Shown here: piece by piece, positions 10,447 to 22,981 of the stretch
Numbering within the stretch: the stretch's first letter is position 1
Layout of the letters: the number at the start of each line of letters is the position of its first letter
From: Pyrrhoderma lamaoense
Lineage: Eukaryota; Basidiomycota; Agaricomycetes; Hymenochaetales; Hymenochaetaceae
Reading direction: 5' to 3'
Assembly: GCA_002794735.1 (NCBI GenBank)
Contig: NBAZ01000003.1
Coordinates: 620,001 to 684,000 of the forward strand
DNA: 64,000 nt
Notes under the pieces: generated by a model
The model's input: the letters and a program-made list of their open reading frames with translations, nothing else
The model's database searches: none
What the model was told of the DNA's origin: nothing
Program-made: the position numbers and the translations under genes

Positions 10447-13400
10447 CAAGGTTCTGAGTAATAGAAGTTGTTGGATCTGCTAAACTCTATGAGTAATCAA
10501 GGCTTGGAAGTCTACTCGGGCTGTACGCTTTTTGACATATATTGAAGAGCTCCGGGCACGATAACACAAAATGCCGAACCTTTCTGTTCAATCTCTTTAG
10601 CAGGTCTCGCTCCAAAAACTTTTCCGAGGTGTTTGTCTAAAATTCGCATGCTGAATTAAAACTGTGAACTTCAAATTGATCCTCTGAAACCACCTTGTTG
10701 TCAACCATGCCCAACTGGCCGGTCTCCGTTTCAGTCGCAAATTATTGATATCAACTTTCTCGGCAAGAACCCCAAAGCTGTGTGAGCCTTCACTCAGAAC
10801 ATGAGGTTTCGTTTAAAGAGTTTGGAATCTTTCTTCTTCTTCGGCACTACTGTTCCAAAGGTCCTTGCTTCTTAACAAATGCACCTTAACGGGCCCGAAT
10901 CTAGGTCCAATTATATATCCCACTTTTTCTTTCTAATTCGTGTTTCTTGAGGTTAGTATGAATCATATCTCCTTAAACTCTGTACATAATTTCTCACAAC
11001 CACTTTCTTTATCTTTTCTTATCCGACTTTGTGCTGAATACGTCATTTTGATGATACTTCTTGCTACTTTCAAATACTTACTATTCTCAGTGAAAATGGG
11101 ACAGGCACAAGGTAAAACACGTTCTCAGCAATCCCGAATCCCGACTCACAGTGTTTCTTGTAATTTGATGGGGCGGTATATCCTTACCAGTCGCCCTGGG
11201 AAGACTTCCCGAGAAGTGGAGACTTTTCTGGCTTAACTCATTTCTCCAATGGGGCGGGAGGGCTCGGATCTGTCAAAACAACGCCGACATTCCTCAAGTC
11301 TGACCCGAGCCTATTATGAAATGTATAAGCTCGCTGAGAATCAGGATACCAATTGAATTCATTATCTCTAAACGATTTATTTGTATTTGTCACCACCATC
11401 GAACCTGCGTTTCTGAACACCGCCAGTATCTTCTCAGGCTTGGCTCTGTTCAGCACACGCCTCGCTCGGCACGCCTTTTCCTGTGACCCAAATCCACAGC
11501 GGCGGTCTTACCCTTCCCTGAGTTACAGAGCCACGGGCACTGATCCAAGTTTTCATTAATTGTACTCATAGGTCTCCATGCTGTTCCCATGTCCTGACGT
11601 TATTACGACAAACACAGAAGAGGGATACTTAAAGACATATTCTCACTGTAATTTGACGACATGTATAGTGTGTGGGGCCCATTTCCAAGTTAAGTATTTT
11701 TGTCAACGCATAATATGTTTCCATCAAGTAGAACATGGAATATCTCAAGAATGAAAAAAATTAACGAGATGGGGATCGTATACAGTTATTATTTCGAATT
11801 CCTATGAGATATGATACGTGAATGTGAGCATCTAGAATACAAAATCCCTCTCTAGTTCAATTTATCTCTTTAAATAACTCTGAGGAAAGGGTAGATGTCA
11901 TTATATCTCTTAACATTCTAATGCTGCTTAACCTTCTAGGTAGAATAAAGTTTATCTCTTAAAATATACGAAGTAACCCAAGCCAACGGGACGTAATGAC
12001 GATTGGGCGTCCTTCCCATGGTACAACTCTTGATATCTAATCACTTCGACCCAAGTTTTGGGGTCATTTTCAAACAATACCATACTTAAATTTCGAATTT
12101 GACAATAGTCCTAAAATCCCGATTGAATGTCAGAATCCAGCACGGAAGATCCAGGACGAGTGATAGTGGCACCAAAATTGATACGAGAGACTTTGTCTCT
12201 GATCCACCGTTTTCATCCGACAAACTACTTGTTAGAGGGACGATTGATCCAGGAAGAAGACGACTGTTTTTCACAGTAGATTACACGGTGAAGAAACCAG
12301 TGATGATGCTATTTATTTTGCCATAAGAATGATCTTCAGGGAGTGGGCGAGCCTATTGAAAAGTTCAAGGTACGTATGTCAAAAGTGACAGAAGTTACGT
12401 TTTTTTCTTTCACTCCGGGCCTGCGCAGACAAAAAAGCAGGGACCACCAGTAATTTTTTTTGGCTGAAAATGCTTCCCTCATACTCGGCTATAGGACCAC
12501 TTGAAAACACTTAAACCTGGTGCCGAAACGAGAGCAGGAAGCTCTTGGCTTTTTAGACCTGCTAAGCGCCATCCGAGGTATAGAAGCATTCGCCTGCGGG
12601 TTCGCATACTACTTTCATCATTACCAAACTAATTCCTATGCGCGAAAGCAGAAGATAGTATATTGCATAACTACCTCCTGGCAATTGTTTAAGCAGTTGA
12701 CGGAAAGCGAAACATATGTCTTTCTGTCCAGAAAATAAGTTATACTCCAAAAACATATAGAACCAATGAGAAAATTAGTTAATAAGAGATAGATAAAGAA
12801 TCGGCGGCCCACTTTCGCTTCTACACCACGGAATAGTATTACTTTCTTGTTTCTACCCTACTATCTCTACATGCAGCACGCATGGCTAAATTTTCCGACC
12901 TTCTCCGCAGTTCGAACTTCTTCCAAGATATCGTTAAAGAATTCAAGCGGCAGATAGTTATAAAGAAGAACATTTCTGTGTTCATTCGTATTCGGTGCTT
13001 TTCAACCATATATGGTACAATCAAGTTCTATCGGGTAGTGGAATTATCTACTCTCCACTGTTACGATCAAATGCCACCAGTTGATAATACTGCCGTACTT
13101 AGGTTTCAATGTTAGGAGGTAAAAGTGAATAACAAAGGACATAAATAGCATAAGTATGAATTTCCTGATCCGGTAAGGGGCGGCCGCATGGTCGACGCAT
13201 TTGGCCTACGCTACCCACGATATTACTATCCAAAGGAGCGCTCGGGACAATCTAGAGCGCCTTTCAATACAACTTTTAAGCTCAAAGAATTCATAATTCC
13301 ACCATTCTTCAGACAAAGTAGACGAATTCGCAAGTAGAGTCTATCGTTTGCTTTTTTACACATCCATACTCAGTGACCGTTTCCCTCTCTCTTCTTTAAG

Positions 13401-15209
13401 CGGATGTTTGACTAGGGTCGATTCATCTGTTTGTGCAACATCACGATACACGTATATACAAGAACCTTATTTTACAATATAAATTCAAGTACAAATACAT
13501 TTGCATTCCAGTTTGTGGCCCATACTACACCTTCCGCCAGGGTATCAACGCCCTTGTGCCCGATATCAATAAAATTTGCAAGGATAGGTTGCATCGACCA
13601 AGGGATGGACATCTCCGAAATTCGATTCTTATCACTAAAATTTGTATCAAACTCCAGCGCCTACACCTAGAGCGATAGTCCATGCAAACCTAACGTCTGT
13701 TATTATACCAATCTACGCAGACTAATACAAACCAGTCCATCTTTACTCCGGTTTCTCAAGGATATAAATTTAAATCAGGATCTACGATGTTTTACGTTAT
13801 CTAGTACAGCACGCTTTCCCGCCACAATCGACTTTCGTATAGCTAGCTCAAAAGGTGGCAGACCACACAGGTTTTCTCTGATAGTAACTGAATCAAAATT
13901 ATCACATCGCGATGGAGGGGGGACTTTTGCATGAACTCTAATACCGCCTCGGGACCGTCGTACGACCATCAACACCGACCTGGGCGCAGTTCCGAATGGA
14001 GTTTATCAGCATCCGAGTTAAGCCAACTTCTGAGTTCAATACTCATGCATGTGGAACGTCGAAACAACTTACTAGTATCTGTACAAAGGACTGCTTTTCT
14101 GAGCAACGCACCCGATGCACCGCGCGAGTCTGATCTGCAATTTCTACGTATTGGAGAAAGCCGTTCGCCAGCTCATGGAAGACGGAGGGGTGTCAAGACG
14201 AAGTCTTAAAACCTTATTACAGATCTTTGTAAATGTGAAAAATTCTCTGATTCTGCGTGCTTCTTAGGTACTAATTACTTTAAGAGCTGCGATTGACTAA
14301 TTTTATATGAGAAAAGGATAGTGAGGCTTCGCCCAGTGACACATTACAGTTTAGTTTTGAAGATTTCTTCTGAAGCCACCCTTGCGATTGTGCGATTGTA
14401 TAATGCAAATATGGATATAATTACTGTATACTTAATAAAGGCTAATAATGTAGTAAGTAACTAGTCCGGGTCCGTGAAAACTAGCCTCTGCCGATCGATC
14501 TCTTTTTTTGGATAATACATATAAATAGAGATTTACCTTGTGCTTGGCCTTTAACTTCTACATTAATTACGTGACATCATCCATGAATAAGTTGGTGTCC
14601 AGCCTATCCCCACTCGTTTAGATGAGTAACTGCTTTAGACAACATCATCATCTATCAGATCAGTTGTACCGCACACCGCAGCCCTCAAGTCGAAGTAAAT
14701 CAAGTAGTCGCACATTCTGTCTGTTAGAAAAAAGAAAAGACATGTCAGACATCAAGGTATTTTCCAGGCACCTCATGTTTAGTTCCTTGATCCTATGATG
14801 TTTCTCCTTTCCGCATGCAAATTGTCTATAGGAAGGTGATAAAGTCAAGTATGCTCCGTACCATCAAGAGGGTAAGTGTTTCCACAATAACAAGGAAAAA
14901 CCTGACCACTTCTCCTGAGAATACCAGGGGCCAGAGTTTATGAGAGGTCTAGAACATGTTATAAAAACCGTCTTATTGGCAAACAGTTTTGTAATATGTT
15001 CATTGGTTTGCTGATTATGATTGTAGCGGACCCGAAGAATGCCAAGAGCCAAACATCCGGCGAGGTCAGTCATGTGAATGTCAAGCCCAAGAGAGATGAT
15101 CCAGAGGTCAGCAAAAACGTTTATAGAGAGTAATTACATTTGACCGATTTTTTCGCCCTTCAAATGCGTTCGAAGCACAAAACTTATACAATTTTACAAT
15201 TTTGAATGA

Positions 15210-15353
15210 CAACACGGGGAAAGAGTCTACGTATGGCGTAGGTTTCCACCATCTATCGAAGCCTGGAATGAGCATGCTAATGTGTTACCATTCAATATCG
15301 GCTTTCAATACCATGTGAAGAAACGAAGCATTATAGAGAAGCTAGAAGAGTAA
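15210..15353 (+). CDS. possible exon or gene remnant of unknown family
   Basis: A 47-codon open stretch ending in TAA at 15351. It reads protein-like, with segments FPPSIEAWNEHANVLPFNIG and YHVKKRSIIEKLEE, a plausible amphipathic helix at the end. No start codon or upstream exon could be assigned. It may be the last exon of a decayed gene. Confidence 0.25.
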   Translation, partial: QHGERVYVWRRFPPSIEAWNEHANVLPFNIGFQYHVKKRSIIEKLEE

Positions 15354-15582
15354 TTAAACACCAAAGAAGACACCCAATTGATCTTAAAGGACGTTGTGGG
15401 TTGCCTGAATATGTCCTTCTGAACCGAGCAGTAACTGTTGTGGAAAATGTACTGTATTTTTTAGCGAAGCAAGTATTTAAAATACAAATAGTGTTAGTGG
15501 ATTAACGAGAGCCCGGGGCAATTTCCCACGCCAGTGTATAGAGGTGACTTTCCTGTTTTGAACCGAGACTTCTTAAAACACG

Positions 15583-16933
15583 ATGTCCACAACGACGAGC
15601 ATCGTCGCAAGCTCATCGTTTTATCAACCAAAATTGCACCTTATGCCACTGAAAACTATGCATCATAGGTCTGATGAGGCTTGCTTAAGACATACCATCC
15701 ATGACGCCTACTCTCGTCTAACCCACGAACAGCTTGTGTGCTTTCTGGCTCTGCGTAAACTCCCGGTAGAAGGCTCGAACGACGAACTTGCATCGCGTCT
15801 CACAACCTTCGATATGAAGACGTATGGTGTCCCACAAAACGACCGTATCCTCACTTCTTCGAGCCAAATTAGTCGCATAAATGCAGAAGTACGCTCACCA
15901 GCTTTACCTGTGTCCCTCGTCAACGGAACAACTCGGTCGCGGCAGCAATCAAGACTACCCGATCTTCCTACTGAACTTCTCGCAGAGATTTTGGATAGGC
16001 TTGGTGATTGGGAACTTTCAAAAGCTGTTGGATTACCAACTTCGTTACCACGTCCACTTTCCTGGGCTCGCGCGTCCAGGACAGATGAAGCTATGCTTTC
16101 TGGCTTCGTTCCTCTTATTCGCTCTGTTGACCCGGCACGATACCCCCAACCCGCACGGGTGTAACTCTTACTATTCGCTTTGGATATGTACACGTACTCG
16201 ATGCACTTTTACATACCTATCGCGCCCCTGTCAATTTTTACAGTGGTTTAGAAATGACATCATACCTGTTGTAGCTTCTGAGTATGGTCGCACGTCTGTT
16301 TTGACCTGGTGGAAACATGCTGTCGATACTGGTATCCTACCTCAACCACAACAAAGCTCTATCTCTGATGCCATTGATCGGGCATGTCGGAATGGTGCTC
16401 GTGCCTCCCTTGAATGGTGGCTAGCGTCACGTTTACCACTTACGTACGGAGACTCTGCGCTTGAAGCCGCTAGTGCTAAAAACCACGTGGATATCCTCGA
16501 GTGGTGGAGGGAAAATTCATCTATACTTCCTCTTAAAATCGGCCGATCAGTGGATATGGCAAGCAGCGCAGGCCATGTTGCTGTACTTTCATGGTGGTTA
16601 CACTCAGGACTTGAATTCAAGTATGACAGAACAGCACTTCATCATGCTAGTATGCACGGGAAAGTAGAAGTGTTACAATGGTGGTTAGATAGTGGCTTGC
16701 AAATGATATTTGATCAGGAAGCGCTCGTACTTGCAACACGACATAACAGGCCGGATGTTCTAGAGTGGTGGGATCGCAGTGGATTGCCTATTCAGTATCG
16801 TATTTGTGATATTGAAGAAGCGCTTGAGGATGCAATAGGTGGTGGAGAAGCTGCAAGAGAATGGTGGAGGAAGAAGGGTGTGAACTTCAACGCGAACGAT
16901 ACTGAATGGATGAAACTGCAGACTCTCAATTAA
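15583..16933 (+). CDS. SAP/F-box protein with ankyrin-like 'WW' repeats
   Basis: ATG 15583. The N-terminal part has a SAP-like helix-extended-helix (LTHEQLVCFLALRKLPVEG...LASRL) and an F-box-like segment (LPDLPTELLAEILDRLGDW). The C-terminal half, in another frame, contains six ankyrin-like units of about 33-35 residues, each with a double Trp: SVLTWW, ASLEWW, VDILEWW, VAVLSWW, VEVLQWW and PDVLEWW. F-box plus repeats suggests a substrate adaptor for a ubiquitin ligase, but this is inference. The halves can be joined by an 85-nt intron (16159-16243, GTGTAA...TTTTTACAG), giving 421 residues. However, the would-be intron encodes another repeat-like segment (VTLTIRFGYVHVLDALLHTY) in the third frame, so two one-base losses (C run 16143-16147 and near 16245) are an alternative. 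Confidence 0.65.
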
Positions 16934-17372
16934 ATCCCTCCGAAAAAAATGCTGATGACTTTGCTATCCTAGTTCTTACTTTCTTTCTCTTAGATCCTCG
17001 TTATAAACAACATGTCATTGTAATCTTGTGTCACATGCAATAGTGTATGTAGTTTTAATACTTCAAAATGTGTATTTTGTCTGATGAGATCCACACTTAT
17101 GTATAATATCACGATTCTAGTAGAAGTGTTTTTATAATTAATGTTGTACTAAGGAGAAATTCACATGTGATCAACATGCATTTATTGAAAAGTTCCTCGG
17201 ACCGCCATCGACGCCCTTTTAATGAAAGTTTTGGTTTTGCTAGTCATGAGTGCGGGCACATGACTTCTAAACCGGTGTATTCGCAATTTCTACTGAAAGA
17301 TGTCTTCGTCTTAAACGTCACAATAAGGTACTTATAAATCAGAACAATTTTGCATCATACGTCAGGTTGACT
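16934..17372. other. intergenic, no gene seen
   Basis: AT-rich spacer between two same-strand genes; it should hold the terminator of the WW-repeat gene and the promoter of the GH43 gene. No clear TATA element was chosen. Confidence 0.4.
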
Positions 17373-20008
17373 ATGGCTCTTTGTAGTTTTTCTTACGCTT
17401 ATTGGATCTTTCTTATTTCTCTATGTACATGTACAGCAGGTCTAGGAATTGAAGAAACGAGTCCAGACGTTAGAAATCGTGTAGAGCTCTCCGATTATCA
17501 TAATCCCATAATAAGTGGGTTTGCCCCGATCCATCATGCATTCGGGTCGAAGACAGGTTCTTTTGTGTTACGAGCTCTTTTAGTGTGTTTCCCGGTATAC
17601 CTGTGTATACTTCACGCGACTTGGTAGACTGGCAGCAGATAGGTATATACTTCCAGTCATTATAGCCTTCCTGAATGGTATCGTGTCCTGTCATTTACTC
17701 TTCTGGTAGGACATGTTCTTTCTAGACCGGAACAACTTCCAGATCTTGCTACGATCAACACAAGTACTGGTGGTATATGGGCCTCTACAATCAGGTTTGC
17801 CTGAAATGGTATTCTAAATTTTTCGCAATGTTTTTTTGATTAGCTGTGATGATAGGTACCGCCAAGGCACGTACTATGTTATAACAACGCTTGTTAAGGA
17901 TCAAGAACCTCAAGATTCTCAAGCGCGGTGGGATAATGTACTGTTTTAGCTTATGTTTCCCTATCCCAAAGCTGAAATGTACTCTTTCCCAGTTGATATT
18001 CACCACAACGGACTTGTTTGCAAACGATGGGAATGGCTGGTCAGATCCAGTACACTTTACCTTTCAAGGATACGACACAAGTGTTTTCTGGGATGATGAT
18101 GGGTCGGCATATATCACGGGATCACACTATTGGAGGGTATTCCCGGCTATAGAGCAATTTACTATAGATCTTGAAACTGGTTCTAGCTTAAGTGGAGATC
18201 CAGTCATTATTTGGAATGGTACTGGTGGATTAGTTAGTTATTCTTCATTATTATGGATGCATGCTTATAAAGGATAAAATAGGCTCCAGAAGGCCCTCAT
18301 ATCTATAAACGAGATGATGGATATTATTATCTACTAATCGCAGAAGGTACAAGAGCTCCGATCAGCTAATTAAATCCTCTATCCTTTATCTGAGATCTCT
18401 GACATGCATGCTACCATAATTAGGTGGTACTGGACTAGGGCATATGGTAACGTCAGTCATTATGTCTTCCGTACCGTATGGGTTGAAGGAACCGAACCGT
18501 GGCGCTAATACTCTTGACTTCAGGATGGCCCGTTCGACAAATATCACTGGACCCTATATTTCCTATGAACACAATCCTGTTCTCACTAATGCTAATACTT
18601 CCCTATACCGTAAGTTTGGGACCAACTTGATCTATAATTCAATAAAAGTAAAATCACCAATCTATCTTATAATCTAGTGCAAACTGTTGGGCATTCGGAT
18701 GTCTTTGATGATGCCAATGGGAACTGGTGGGCGGTAGCTCTTGCAACTAGGAACGGATCTGTCAATTTGTAAGGTACTCCGACTCGGTTACCACAAAGCT
18801 GTTGACTGAAGAGCATGAATATTATTTGAATTTGGCTTTTTTTACTGCATAGTCCCATGGGCCGCGAGACTGTATTAGTCCCCGTTGCATGGGAAGAAGG
18901 TACGGCCCACGATCTACCTCAGATTGTGTTTCATTAAAAAATATCTTATGCTTGGAACTGTAGGAGAATTTCCAGTTTTCAATAATGCAACACCGGGAAG
19001 AGCATACATTGATATGACCGGTCCTCTGCCGTCTAAGAGATCTGTACGCGTCATTAAACAATCAAAATTCTTATCAATCCACAGATACTAAAAATAACAA
19101 TTTGTATTGTAATTTACTCTAACACTTTTCCGTGTCGTCATAACGGAAGCCTACTACGAATGACTCAATAGACCCTCTCGTTGGCCACCCCCAAATTGTC
19201 AATTTTTCTCCAAACACAACACTGCCACGCCAATTTGTGTACTTCCGTTATCCTGACTTCTCAGCTTTCTTGGTGTCACCTCCAGAGCGCGCTGGAACTC
19301 TCCGGATTATGGGATCAGCGGAGAACATCACGGGCTCGGATAATGGAGGATTAGGTACAAGCACTTTTGTCTCAAGACGGCAGGATGCATTGTTATTCAC
19401 TGCGGAGGTCGGGCTTGAGTTTGCACCGAATTTGACGTCTTTAGCTGGTACAGATGGCACAGGATCTGTCGAAGGAGAGGAGGCAGGAATGACTGTGTTC
19501 TTACAACGATCTATGCATTTTGATTTTGGAGTCATAGTTTTGCCCAGTAATATTTCTTTCGAGTCAGACATCGTAGTCGGAAGTCGGGGGTTACAGAAGT
19601 TTATGCAACTAAGAACTATTACTGCTAACTCATCTTCAGATGGACTTGAAGATGTGTATTCGCATCCAGGGTCAGTACCTCTGTCTGAGGATGTGGAAAA
19701 TGTCCGCTTGAGGATCCAGGCAGTGAATGACTCGACTTATGTTTTCTCATACGCTGAAGTCAGCCCTAAAGAAGAATATGAGGAGCTTCAGTGGAATGTC
19801 GTTGGTTATGGTGCAGCCAGGGAAGTCAGTGGAGGCTTTACTGGGGTTAGCGCTATACATTCAATTTTATTCTTCCACAAAAACATACTGACTCCTTGTC
19901 CGAAAGCAGACATTAATAGGAATGTATGCAACTGGTAATGGTCACAACTCATCGACCCCAGCATACTTCAGCAACTTTTCATATAATCCAGTACGAGGCG
20001 TTTACTGA
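17373..20008 (+). CDS. secreted GH43 glycosidase (beta-xylosidase/arabinofuranosidase type)
   Basis: The enzyme would act outside the cell on xylan or arabinan side chains. ATG 17373 opens a signal peptide (MALCSFSYAYWIFLISLCTC). The five-bladed propeller follows: NPIISGFAP-DPSCIRV (catalytic base Asp in DPS), YTSRDLVDWQQIG, WASTIRYRQGTYYV, VFWDDDGSAYITG (modulating Asp), APEGPHIYKRDDGYYYL (acid Glu), TGLGHMVTMARSTNITGPY, NPVLTNANTS, GHSDVFDDANGNWWAVALATR and MGRETVLVPVAW. The C-terminal half is the beta-sandwich domain usual for fungal GH43 beta-xylosidases, ending YATGNGHNSSTPAYFSNFSY; the stop is 20006-20008. About ten short introns can be placed in frame. Between FAP and DPS one base is missing at the C run 17524-17527, so the gene is frameshifted as given; the rest is intact. 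Confidence 0.88.
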
Positions 20009-20618
20009 TCCACCCACCTTTCTTTCTCTTGCCCCTCCCCGTGTCAAAGATGACTTTCATGTAGATAGTGCTGATTAATATCATTATTACTAAGGAACGA
20101 GGGGTTTGGGGTTAGGATACAAGAGTATGGCGCAACAAAAGTGGCCATATAAAGAGTGTATCAAAATGAACATGAAAAAAAAGTCCATGCAAAAAATAAC
20201 GTATCATGTACTCCATTTATATGTGTACATATACATCATCAAGGGTAAAAGGAGTAAAAGAAGATTGGAGGACTTCTAGATTCGCTGCTTGAGATATGAA
20301 GGAATGGCTGTTATTTGATACAGTATAAGAAGATAAGAGGATAAAGGGGTTTAGACAGCGAAAGTCAAGTTGAGAAGATGCTTGCAGATATTAAAGGAGG
20401 GGAATATATATGTCCATGAGGTACTGAGTCTAATCACAGAAGTGAGTAAGAGATGGTGAGAAAAGGAACTAAGAGAATCGCAAAAAGAGATCATTGCACG
20501 GAGATAACAAGTCGATAGCTTGGAGGTAAATGGCACCCTGCGCCATTAGCAAAAGAGAGACTGAGTGAGACTGAGTGAGACTGAGTAAATTCCAATGTTA
20601 TACGGAAGTGATTTATTC
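20009..20618. other. convergent intergenic spacer
   Basis: Lies between the ends of the GH43 gene and the exchanger gene. Both 3' ends are here. It contains a short direct repeat (20559-20587) and purine-rich sequence, and no gene. Confidence 0.45.
20559..20587. repeat. 10-bp direct repeat (CTGAGTGAGA x ~2.6)
   Basis: Perfect tandem copies of CTGAGTGAGA just beyond the stop codon of the exchanger gene; probably a simple repeat. Confidence 0.8.
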
Positions 20619-22981
20619 CTATATTCTCTTGACGAGGTCATTGACAACCTCGCTAACGACTTCTTCGGCAATTGCAGCCACTTCTCCAAGAGTGTCTCCC
20701 CCTACTTCTCCTGTCTTACAACCTGAGTACATGTTTGCAATAGATTCCTGACCGGGATAGAACCAGGTACACAAAGCCTATATATCCAGATATTTGTTTA
20801 GAAATTAGAGAACAGATAAGAAGGATGATACACTGACTATAATGACATAGAAAATGATCATGATGTAGCCTTCAGCCCAATTTGTCTTAGAATCCGCTGT
20901 GACATAATTGACTAAAAAACTTGCGCCCAGTAAGACAGCTACTTCATACATGTCTATATCGAAGTGAAAGTCATAAGAACTGACAGGCATCATGGATCAA
21001 ACGTAACTAACCGAATAGGAGCATAAGTGGCCGACCAGTCCACCAAGAGAGGAGTATTAGTACTGGCATCCAGAACAGAGTAAACTGGATACTAAGATCG
21101 ATAGCACGATCTTCTGCAAGCGTCTTTGGTGGCTCTGGTTTCATGAAGAATACTCGACGGAGGAAGTAGAGGATTGTAACCGCCTATCATTATTATAACT
21201 GATAAGTGGAGCTCGAAGGCCGATGGGATCATTTCTCACTTACCCCGTCAGCACTGAAGGACACAATCGGCAAAAGGATAAGACCAAACCATTCGTCACC
21301 TATCCCACCTTCCTCACGTACATGTTCAATGGACTCAACGAGCTATAGACTTATTTAGTTTGTATACAGACTACAATATATAAAATAAAAAGTAGAAGGA
21401 CCCACCATTTCCGCAGTCACAGCTGATATAGCAATAATGACAATCAGAAAGATAACACAGAACCAAGGGTTGACTTTTGGAGTTTTCTCCCTAAGGTGAT
21501 CCTCTTCATGTTTCACAGCTTCGGGAGCATTATCCGAAGGGCGGAAAGCATTATCATCTCCGGGTGGATTGTGCAAGAAAATGCGCGAAGCTATGTATCT
21601 AAATTATGCATTATGCGATTCGGAAGTTGTAAGCGTCATAGATTAAGAATTACCGAGTTTTTTAGAAGTCCCTTACACGGTAAGAAGAAGAATGGCAATT
21701 CCTCGGCTCATAACAATAAAGTTCATTCGTGAAGCATTGCTAGTTAAAGTGCTTTGAGCAGCGGCACTATTATCAAGGGCTGCGAAGAAAGCTGCTGGTA
21801 CGAGAAGGCTAAGAACTCTAAAATAGTATTTAATAAGTAATTGACATGGATAACATCCTTAAAACTGTTATCTCACCCGATTGCGAGTAACGTATGATTA
21901 AGTTGAACGTAGTGTGGGTGGAGTGTTTGTTCGTAGATACGAGCACCTCCGGTTAGGAAACCAGTTCCAGGAACCAGTAGGAGATGAAGGAGCACAACAC
22001 CTATGGCCGAGGGAGTCGGTTTCAGATAATTATTAGATCTCAATAAGAAGAGAGGTGTTGTATAACTAACCGACTATAGTAGCTTGCAGGATCCGAAGCC
22101 TGGTTCATTGTTTGAAATTGGATAAAAATAGGAACAGGGTCTAAGAATAACCCAAATCAGAAGAACTTACTCGCACTTTAACAAAAGAACGATGGCTAGC
22201 GTCGCTTCGATCACACTGTCAAAAAGTTTATGAAATCTTCGACAATTTATTTGATAAGACTGGAACTCACTTGTCAAGGGTGATTATAATTAGATCACCG
22301 AGGTCTTTTCCCGTGTACAAAGCCATTTGTTCACCTCCAAAGTCAAACAATTTCTCTAGGGAGACAATGGAGAGAAAGCATACTATAGTGTTTTGATGTG
22401 TTTCAATCATCAATATAGATAATCACGGTATAATCGGCACCTACATGCGAAAGTAGCGTTTGAATTAGCCTTCCAGGCATCAGCCCAATGTGTTGCCCAT
22501 GCAAACGGTATGAAAACAAGTAATACATTGAGAACTAGACCAGAGAGTTAGTATGGATATAATCTCGCTATTTTTGTACTTGTTTTGTAAGAAGTACGGA
22601 AAGTCACATACTGCTACTTTTGAGGGTGTTCCGTACACTTTCACCCCATCCTATTCTTCGTCTGCCTTTTCCTCGAAACCTATCCCACATTGATTGTCGC
22701 CGACTCCTCTCATCGTGATGAAATTCGTGCTCGACTTTATCTGTTATTTCATGCAAGCCTTCTTCTAGACGTTCAATGATTCCTGGGTGACCTGCACCTG
22801 AGGCTCCGTGACCCGATCCACTAGCTCTCATAGACTGTAGTTCGATTTGTGGGTTTGAAATTGAATGAGTGGTAGAATTTGAAGGATGTGGTAGTTCTTC
22901 GGAATCTTGAGTAGTAGTGGAAGCTCTATTATAAGGATTATGTGACTGTAAAACGGTTGGGCTCACTACGGTCGTGGCCAT
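20619..22981 (-). CDS. divergent CAX/VCX-type Ca2+/H+ exchanger
   Basis: An integral membrane cation/proton exchanger of the CaCA superfamily, in fungi usually vacuolar. ATG at 22981 (MATTVVSPTV); the N-terminal about 120 residues are polar and disordered, ending in a basic patch before the first helix. Recognisable segments in order: LNVLLVFIPFAWATHWADAW, LFDFGGEQMALYTGKDLGDL, IEATLAIVLLLKCELRILQ, VLLHLLLVPGTGFLTGGARI, SLLVPAAFFAALDN, IASRIFLHNPPGD, an acidic linker, ILLPIVSFSADGAVTILYF, LFWMPVLILLSWWTGRP and DSKTNWAEGYIMII. The stop is 20619-20621. About ten short introns interrupt it. The first repeat motif is DNVIEA in place of the usual GNAxE, and the second is SFSADG in place of GNAAEH, so the ion-binding residues differ from classical CAX proteins. 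Transport of Ca2+ is therefore likely but not certain. Confidence 0.78.

Larger units (their letters stand above)
9651..15582. other. gene-poor 5.9-kb region
   Basis: No confident gene. Open frames are short, lack family features, and do not join with convincing splice sites. It holds a TGTACA-type repeat at 10417-10446 and one exon-like stretch at 15210-15353. Another minus-strand stretch near 13790-13960 (LCGLPPFELAIRKSIVAGK) vaguely resembles an ankyrin-type repeat but lacks a context. It may be a decayed accessory region; I could not identify transposon proteins or terminal repeats. Confidence 0.5.

Noticed and set aside
12520..13115. Overlapping 60-77 codon ORFs on both strands
   Set aside because: No recognisable motifs, no consistent splice joints; treated as non-coding.
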